A stretch of 64,000 bases of DNA. Source: Macrostomum hystrix (Eukaryota > Platyhelminthes > Macrostomidae). Location: assembly GCA_950097015.1 (NCBI GenBank), contig CATNEN010000012.1:2969501-3033500 (forward strand), in the 5' to 3' direction. The notes beneath the pieces were generated by a model that worked only from the letters and a program-made list of their open reading frames with translations, made no database searches and was not told where the DNA came from. The translations under genes were made by a program, and so were the position numbers. Of the stretch, positions 57,184-64,000 are shown piece after piece (position 1 is the stretch's first letter; the number at the start of each line of letters is the position of its first letter).

Positions 57184-58329
57184 ACCTGGCTCAGGTAGAG
57201 TACCCATTAGGCCAGTAATGACAAGTATATTTGAAAAGTATGCACAATATAACTTATATTTATGTATTGTGGTGTTATGTATAGACAATATTAGGCCTAT
57301 AAATAATTTTGAATATTAAATCCTACATTGTAAATACAACATGCTAATTCTACATCAGTTTTGTTATAGCTTTAGAGACTGCTAAAGTTCATATGGTCTT
57401 TAAGTTGTCATTTTATCAGTGTACTGATACAACATGTAATATGCAAATAAGCCAAGAATTCTAGTTACTGTTTCCAGAGCAATGTGTCATTGTGGAAATG
57501 TTTTTGCTGTAGCAATTTTGTGCTTAGCAGTTCATTCTAGCAATATGCCAGTTGTGACTAGGCCTAGGCCTATGTCTTGAGATTAAAAAATACTGAAGGT
57601 GCTAAAACTTTATATTTTAGTGACAATGTCACAGTAGTCGTCTGCTCAGTTCCACTCTACCCCACCCCAACTCTAATTGGTTGCTCGCAAAATATGCTCT
57701 CAGTGGGGTGCTTTTTGCAGGAGTTTTAAATAGATGAAAAAATAGCCTAGTACTAAAAAGCAAAGGCATCCAAGTGCCCAGCAACTGATTAGGATTAGCA
57801 TGAATCAACATTCATCACTGAGGCAGTCTAGGCCAGTCTAGGCTAGCCACTGGATATGATTAGAATTTGGCCTAATTTTAAAAAAGCCTATATCAAAGTA
57901 AAAAGTTCTTATTATTAGCTTCCCTATCAAAACTAATCATAGCTAGCTCTAAGGCAAAAAAGTTTCATATTTTTTACATATTACATATATAAAAATAGCA
58001 TGAAACCATATCATTTTAAGTGTGTGATCAAAAGTTTATATGAATAAAAAATTGGTGAATTTTTGTCGGGGTAGAACTTGGCCATATGTGAAGCCAAGAG
58101 CATAACTGTAGCTATTGTCTAGTGAGAATAACTGATTTATGTTTTTTTACAATCCCACTTTTCCTATGTCTTATATTTGAAACTAAATTACACAATTAAC
58201 TATTATTAACCATTATGTTGTATTACGAAATGATAATCACCAAAAAATTTAAATTGATTGGTATATCTAAACAATTTTGTGGTTTAGCTACATATGACTG
58301 TTTAGACAACTAGGTGGTCACCATACTAA
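57184..58329. other. Unique AT-rich intergenic sequence
   Basis: No gene or tandem array recognised upstream of FAU; the promoter of FAU must lie in or near its right end. Confidence 0.45.
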
Positions 58330-58497
58330 CTTTTGATTTCCCCATCTGCTGCTAGTATTCATTTAACAGGTGGGTAAACTGAAGCAATGCTGAGTTAAGT
58401 GTCTTGCTAAATGACACAAATTGTTTTTATAAAGTCAGGTGTTGAACCCCCAAACCTTTCAGTTATGAGTCTGATGCTAAAGCTATTAAGCTTGTAA
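58330..58497 (-). mobile_element. Old SINE family 2 fragment
   Basis: It shares AAACTGAAGCAATGC and GTTAAGTGTCTTGCTAAA with the copy at 56325-56622 and a decayed B box (GGTTTGGGGGTTCAACAC on the minus strand). The 5' head is degenerate. Confidence 0.7.
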
Positions 58498-58697
58498 AGA
58501 CAAGCACATTCAATCTAATATTGATATACAAGCAGAAAAAATCCAATTGTTAAAAAGCTACAACCAAAAATAGAAAATATTTTTTCTGGCCTAACATTGA
58601 ACTTTAGCTCAGTCTATGAAATGAAATAATATTGACAAAATTACATCTTTTTACCCCGATTTCCAGTACTAATCAATCGTACAATCTAGAGACAGCC

Positions 58698-59198
58698 ATG
58701 CCCGTGTTTGTATCGCTGCCAACTGGTGACAAAGTCACCAAGCAAGTCGCCGAAGCTGACACCGTAGCCGATCTTAAAGCCTGGGCCAGCGAACAGTGCG
58801 GCGCCTCGCCCCTGAGCCTAGCCGTGTTCGCCAACTCTGGCGATGCCCTGCCCGATGATGCCCGCATCGCAGAGGTGAGTTGCTTGACGTCTTCTGCAAT
58901 AGCAACAACCCGCTGTATAACTAAAACAATGCTCTATAAAATGCTAACATTCTTGTCAATCTAGGTTGCCACTGACGGCGCCGCCCTGGACGTGCAGCCG
59001 CTGCTACCTGGCGGTAAGGTGCACGGCTCTCTAGCTCGCGCTGGCAAGGTGCGCGGCCAGACACCCAAAGTGGCCAAGCAGGAGAAGCGCAAGTCCAAGA
59101 CTGGTCGGGCTAAGCGCCGCAATCAGTATAACAAGCGCTTCGTGGCCACCGTTAATCTGCCAGGCGGCAGGCGCCGCGGACCCAACGCCAACTCTTGA
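58698..59198 (+). CDS. FAU: FAU: ubiquitin-like protein fused to ribosomal protein eS30, 136 aa
   Basis: Exons 58698-58874 and 58965-59198, separated by a 90-bp GT..AG intron in phase 0. Residues 1-76 are the ubiquitin-like moiety ending in Gly-Gly (PLLPGG). Residues 77-136 are the 60-residue eS30 ([38 protein letters not shown]), nearly universal in animals. Cleavage after Gly-Gly releases eS30, a small-subunit ribosomal protein. The total is close to the human 133 aa. A pyrimidine-rich TTTCCAG lies about 30 bp upstream of the ATG and could be a splice or trans-splice acceptor. Confidence 0.97.
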
Positions 59199-59334
59199 AA
59201 GACCGGAAGAGATCTAGGACGGACACATCGGTTGATTTGATTGATAGAAAAGACACATTGCGTTTTGGATCATTTGATCATTGTTGGATGTTTGACTAAG
59301 TGGCTAAAATCTTTTTCGGTCAGTTTTGTCTTTA

Positions 59335-59344
59335 AATAAATAAA
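59335..59344 (+). promoter_or_regulatory. FAU polyadenylation signal
   Basis: Overlapping AATAAA hexamers (AATAAATAAA), about 137 bp after the stop codon. The next gene's first exon begins only about 265 bp further on. Confidence 0.7.
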
Positions 59345-59609
59345 GAAAATAAAAGTAATAAAAGCCACGGTTCTGAAAGAAAGAATAAGATTTCTTTGGA
59401 TATTCAACTACATTAATACTTTAATGTTCAAAGCGGGCAACAGACAAATCGCAGAAAGTTCCAGATAGTACCATTCCCAAGACGATAACGCAACAAGCTG
59501 TGTAGATATTTTTTTTCGGGTTTAGTTTATCTACTTAGATCACACTATAAAGGTTATAAAATCTCTGTTGCAGCAGAAAGACAGGTCTGAGTTTGTTTAT
59601 CAATTTCAG

Positions 59610-62600
59610 GCAATTCGATCTGCAGCCGCTCTGCTTTTGCGGCGGCATCAGCCGTCGGTTCTGCGCCGTCTGGTGTCCTCCACTGCCAATTCGCCTCCGT
59701 TAACAACGGATATTCATCCTGGCTTGAAGCGTAAATCTTTCAATAGATTAACCGACTCGGATTTAGCCGCCTTTGAAAGCATCGTTGGCCGCGATCACGT
59801 GATTACAGAGCCGGACGATGTACTGCCCTACAATGTGGATTGGATGCGCATCTGCCGCGGTCAGGGTCAATTAGTGCTCCGACCTAGGACTACGGAGGAG
59901 GTTAGCTAGTGTTTTATTGTACTTTTCTATAGTGTTCTGGTTTTTCTCTGCTCGTCATTAATCGGCTATTTTGGCTTGATGACTTTTGGTTTGTTACTGT
60001 CTCTTTCCATCTTACATTCGCTGCAGTCTCCTTTGTTATAATTGGCTACGCATTCCCGATCTTCTGTTTGGCTACGCTTTCCCGATCTTCTGATTGGCTA
60101 CGCATTCCCGATCTTCTGTTTGGCTACGCTTTCCCGATCTTCTGATTGGCTACGCTATCCTGATCTTATTGGCTACGCATTCCCGATCTTCTGATTGGCT
60201 ACGCTATCCTGATCTTATTGGCTACGCATTCCCGATCTTCTGTTTGGCTACGCTTTCCCGATCTTCTGATTGGCTACGCTCTCCTGATCTTATTGGCTAC
60301 GCTCTCCCGATCTTCTGATTGGCGACGCTAACCTGATCTTATTGGCTACGCTTTCCCGATCTTCTGATTGGCTACGCTCTCCCGATCTTCTGTTTGGCTA
60401 CGCTATCCTGATCTTATTGGCTACGCTTTCCCGATCTTCTGATTGGCGACGCTATCCTGATCTTATTGGCTACGCTTTCCCGATCTTCTGATTGGCGACG
60501 CTATCCTGATCTTATTGGCTACGCTCTCCCGATCTTCTGTTTGGCTTCGCTTTTCCGATCTTCTGATTGGCGACGCTATCCTGATCTTATTGGCTACGCT
60601 TTCCCGATCTTCTGATTGGCGACGCTATCCTGATCTTATTGGCTACGCTCTCCCGATCTTCTGTTTGGCTTCGCTTTTCCGATCTTCTGATTGGCGACGC
60701 TATCCTGATCTTATTGGCTACGCTCTCCCGATCTTCTGTTTGGCTACGCTTTTCCGATCTTCTGATTGGCTACGCTATCCTGATCTTATTGGCTACGCTA
60801 TCCTGATCTTATTGGCTACGCTCTCCCGATCTTCTGTTTGGCTACGCTTTCCCAATCTTCTGATTGGCTACGCTATCCTGATCTTATTGGCTACGCTCTC
60901 CCGATCTTCTGTTTGGCTACGCTTTCCCAATCTTCTGATTGGCTACGCTCTCCCGATCTTCTGTTTGGCTACGCTTTTCCGATCTTCTGATTGGCTACGC
61001 TATCCTGATCTTATTGGCTACGCTCTCCCGATCTTCTGTTTCGCTACGCTTTTCCGATCTTCTGATTGGCTACGGTCTCCCGATCTTCTGTTTGGCTACG
61101 CTTTTCCGATCTTCTGATTGGCTACGCTATCCTGATCTTATTGGCTACGCTCTCCCGATCTTCTGTTTGGCTACGCTTTCCCAATCTTCTGATTGGCTAC
61201 GCTATCCTGATCTTATTGGCTACGCTCTCCCGATCTTCTGTTTGGCTACGCTTTCCCAATCTTCTGATTGGCTACGCTCTCCCGATCTTCTGTTTGGCTA
61301 CGCTTTTCCGATCTTCTGATTGGCTACGCTATCCTGATCTTATTGGCTACGCTCTCCCGATCTTCTGTTTCGCTACGCTTTTCCGATCTTCTGATTGGCT
61401 ACGGTCTCCCGATCTTCTGTTTGGCTACGCTTTCCCGATCTTCTGATTGGCTACGCTATCCTGATCTAATTGGCTACGCTCTCCCGATCTTCTGTTTGGC
61501 TACGCTTTCCCAATCTTCTGATTGGCTACGCTATCCTGATCTTATTGGCTACGCTCTCCCGATCTTCTGTTTGGCTACGCTTTCCCAATCTTCTGATTGG
61601 CTACGCTCTCCCGATCTTCTGTTTGGCTACGCTTTCCCAATCTTCTGATTGGCTACGCTCTCCCGATCTTCTGTTTGGCTACGCTTTCCCAATCTTCTGA
61701 TTGGCTACGCTCTCCCGATCTTCTGTTTGGCTACGCTTTTCCGATCTTCTGATTGGCTACGCTATCCTGATCTTATTGGCTACGCTCTCCCGATCTTCTG
61801 TTTCGCTACGCTTTTCCGATCTTCTGATTGGCTACGGTCTCCCGATCTTCTGTTTGGCTACGCTTTCCCGATCTTCTGATTGGCTACGCTATCCTGATCT
61901 AATTGGCTACGCTCTCCCGATCTTCTGTTTCGCTACGCTTTTCCGATCTTCTGATTGGCTACGCTCTCCCGATCTTCTGTTTGGCTACGCTTTCCCGATC
62001 TTCTGATTGGCTACGCTATCCTGATCTAATTGGCTACGCTCTCCCGATCTTCTGATTGGCTACGCTATCCTGATCTTATTGGCTACGCTCTCCCGATCTT
62101 CTGTTTCGCTACGCTTTTCCGATCTTCTGATTGGCTACGCTATCCTGATCTTATTGGCGGTGTGCGGTAGTTTCGTCTTTACACGTTATGCCTTTTATAT
62201 TTTACAGTTTGCGTGTCTGCGTTTACACTTTGTGCGATTTACAGTATGCCTTTACACAGTTTGTGCCCTTTATATTTTACATTTGTTACAGAAAAACGAA
62301 ATAAGCAACATCGTTCAAATTATTCAACTTAAAATTCATAGGCATTAACAATTACATACTTTACATACTTTATATACATAGCAGACAGCTGGCTTCAAGC
62401 CGCAATACAATAATGCTATGAACGTAACTGATAAAAATGTGCAAAATTATAACAAAAAGTATACAAAACTATGGAATATCTATTAAAACGTTTGTTCCAC
62501 TATATGTTCGTGCAATAGTGTTAGTAAAGTAAAAAGACGTACACAAAATATTTGTATTATATATAGTAAACTGAACGTAGGACTAGGGCAGACGAAACGA

Positions 62601-63880
62601 CCGCATCGTATATTGGCAGACGAACTAGGGGCAGACGAAACGACCGTCAACCTTATTGGCAACGCTCTCCCGATCTTCTAATTGGCTACGCTTTCCCGAT
62701 CTTATAATTTGTTACGCTTTCCCGATCTTCTTATTGGCTACACTTTCCCGATCTTATAATTTGTTACGCTTTCCCTATCGTCTTATTGGCTACGCTTTCT
62801 CGATCTTCTAATCGGCTAAATTTCCCGATCTTATAATTTGTTACGCTTTCCTGATCTTCTTATTGGCTACACTTTCCCTATCGTCTTATTGGCTACGCTC
62901 TCCCGATCTTCTAATTGGCTACGCTTTACCGATCTTATAATTTGTTACGCTTTCCCGATCTTCTTATTGGCTACACTTTCCCGATCTTATAATTTGTTAC
63001 GCTTTCCCTATCGTCTTATTGGCTACGCTTTCTCGATCTTCTAATCGGCTACACTTTCCCGATCTTATAATTTGTTACGCTTTCCCGATCTTCTAATCGG
63101 CTACACTTTCCCGATCTTATAATTTGTTACGTTTTCCTGATCTTCTTATTGGCTACACTTTCCCTATCGTCTTATTGGCTACGCTTTCTCGATCTTCTAA
63201 TTGGCTACACTTTCCCGATCTTCTTATTGGTTACGCTTTCTCGATCTTATGAATAGCTGTCTTTGGTTCTCAAAATCTCACATATCTTATTACGTGCCAA
63301 TTTTCTCACCTGTCAAAAAATGTTCACTCAAAACCAATTACAGGTAGCCGCCATTGTTCGCCTCTGCAATGAACGCCGGCTGGCTCTAGTGCCGCAGGGT
63401 GGCAACACCGGCCTAGTTGGCGGCTCTGTGCCACTATTCGACGAGATAGTCGTCTCAACTAGTCGGATGAACAGTTTGATTAGCTTGGATCCGGTCTCCG
63501 GGGTTCTGGTGGCGGAAGCCGGCTGCGTACTGGAGCAGCTTGACAAGGAAGCCGCCTCTGTCGGCCTGATGATGCCGCTGGATCTGGGCGCCAAGGGCAG
63601 CTGCCAGATTGGCGGCAATTTGGCCACCAACGCGGGCGGCCTGCGGCTGCTGCGCTATGGCAGCCTGCGGGGCACCACGCTGGGTCTGGAGGCCGTCCTA
63701 CCAACTGGCCAAGTGCTTGACTGCCTGTCGAAACTGCGCAAAGACAATACCGGCTACGATATTAAACAGCTGCTTATTGGCAGCGAGGGCACACTGGGCA
63801 TTATTACTAAGGCCGCTATTCTGTGCCCGTCTAGGCCTAAGTCTGTCCAGCTAGCCTTTCTGGGTTTGGAATCGTTTCAG
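59610..63880 (+). CDS. D2HGDH: D-2-hydroxyglutarate dehydrogenase, mitochondrial; 3' part beyond the window
   Basis: Visible exons 59610-59900 and 63344-63880, both phase 0; a GT donor follows 63880 and the rest is outside the window. The first exon opens with an arginine-rich, acid-free stretch ([20 protein letters not shown]), a typical mitochondrial presequence. The FAD-binding PCMH domain follows: [72 protein letters not shown]. It oxidises D-2-hydroxyglutarate to 2-oxoglutarate, passing electrons toward ETF. The frame is open from 59526 but has no ATG before the middle of the domain, so the start codon must come from an upstream exon or a spliced leader. The 3.4-kb intron is packed with tandem repeats. 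Confidence 0.92.
60035..62155. repeat. 26/23-bp array in D2HGDH intron
   Basis: Units of TTGGCTACGCTTTCCCGATC plus TTCTGA or TTCTGT (26 bp) alternate with a TATCCTGATCTTA form (23 bp). Blocks recur at about 202 bp (61066, 61268, 61470). Each block keeps a frame open, which is meaningless. Confidence 0.96.
62156..62650. other. Unique AT-rich gap within the D2HGDH intron array
   Basis: This separates the homogeneous array from a diverged outlier of the same array. No gene was recognised. Confidence 0.5.
62655..63250. repeat. Older, diverged part of the D2HGDH intron array
   Basis: Units such as TTGGCTACACTTTCCCGATC and TTTGTTACGCTTTCCCGATC, clearly related to 60035-62155 but with an extra TTATAA-type variant. 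It ends about 90 bp before the exon at 63344. Confidence 0.92.
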
Positions 63881-63914
63881 GTGAGATTTTTGATGCTCAG
63901 ATTTGCATCCATCA

Positions 63915-64000
63915 ATTTCTTCAGGGACATCATACCCCCGATTGTTCAGGGACACCATACCCCCGATTGTTCAGGGACACCATACCCCCGATTGTTCAGA
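63915..64000. repeat. Start of a 25-bp array in the next D2HGDH intron
   Basis: ATTGTTCAGGGACACCATAC plus CCCCG, about three and a half units, cut by the window end. It starts about 35 bp after the donor that follows 63880. Confidence 0.9.

Overview
This is nuclear DNA from an invertebrate animal. Genes are split by GT..AG introns, and the SKI/SNO-family corepressor, FAU, M13 peptidase and D-2-hydroxyglutarate dehydrogenase homologues are metazoan-type. There is a BEL/Pao retrotransposon, two tRNA-derived SINE families and three MITE families with clear target-site duplications (TSDs). A spiralian such as a free-living flatworm would fit the apparent use of trans-splice acceptors next to start codons (one gene has no ATG of its own in its first visible exon). 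That placement is an inference; nothing here fixes the species.

Layout: 1-2.7 kb, 3' part of a BEL/Pao element; 2.7-10.7 kb, an 8-kb array of 20/22-bp units; 12.98-18.02 kb (+), a six-exon PH/PDZ-like scaffold protein; 19.74-22.65 kb (-), a four-exon SKOR/fussel-type SKI-family corepressor; 23.2-27.7 kb and 30.3-31.4 kb, the same 16-bp satellite in opposite orientations; 31.7-41.5 kb (+), a ten-exon neprilysin-like (M13) ectoenzyme homologue that has lost zinc ligands and carries a frameshift; 43.4-51.9 kb (-), an eight-exon winged-helix plus nucleoside-phosphorylase-domain protein containing a 15-nt microexon; 52-58.5 kb, an AT-rich MITE/SINE region with nested insertions; 58.7-59.2 kb (+), FAU (ubiquitin-like/eS30 fusion); 59.6 kb to beyond the window end (+), D2HGDH.

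The most striking feature is architectural. With one exception, which is filled by SINEs, every long intron in the sense-checked genes carries its own tandem array, with a unit sequence mostly not seen elsewhere. Introns of about 75-115 bp carry none. Unit lengths cluster at 16, 24 and 32 bp. One 29-bp unit appears in introns of two different genes, one 16-bp unit appears in two opposed intergenic arrays, and one array was evidently made from the T-arm (B box) of a SINE head.

The genes have no evident common pathway; they are a scaffold/adaptor, a transcriptional corepressor, a degenerate surface peptidase, a nucleoside-phosphorylase-like protein, a ribosomal fusion protein and a mitochondrial flavoenzyme. 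Exon joins were made by eye from splice-site consensus and phase. Apart from the M13 frameshift they all keep frame, which is the main support for the models.
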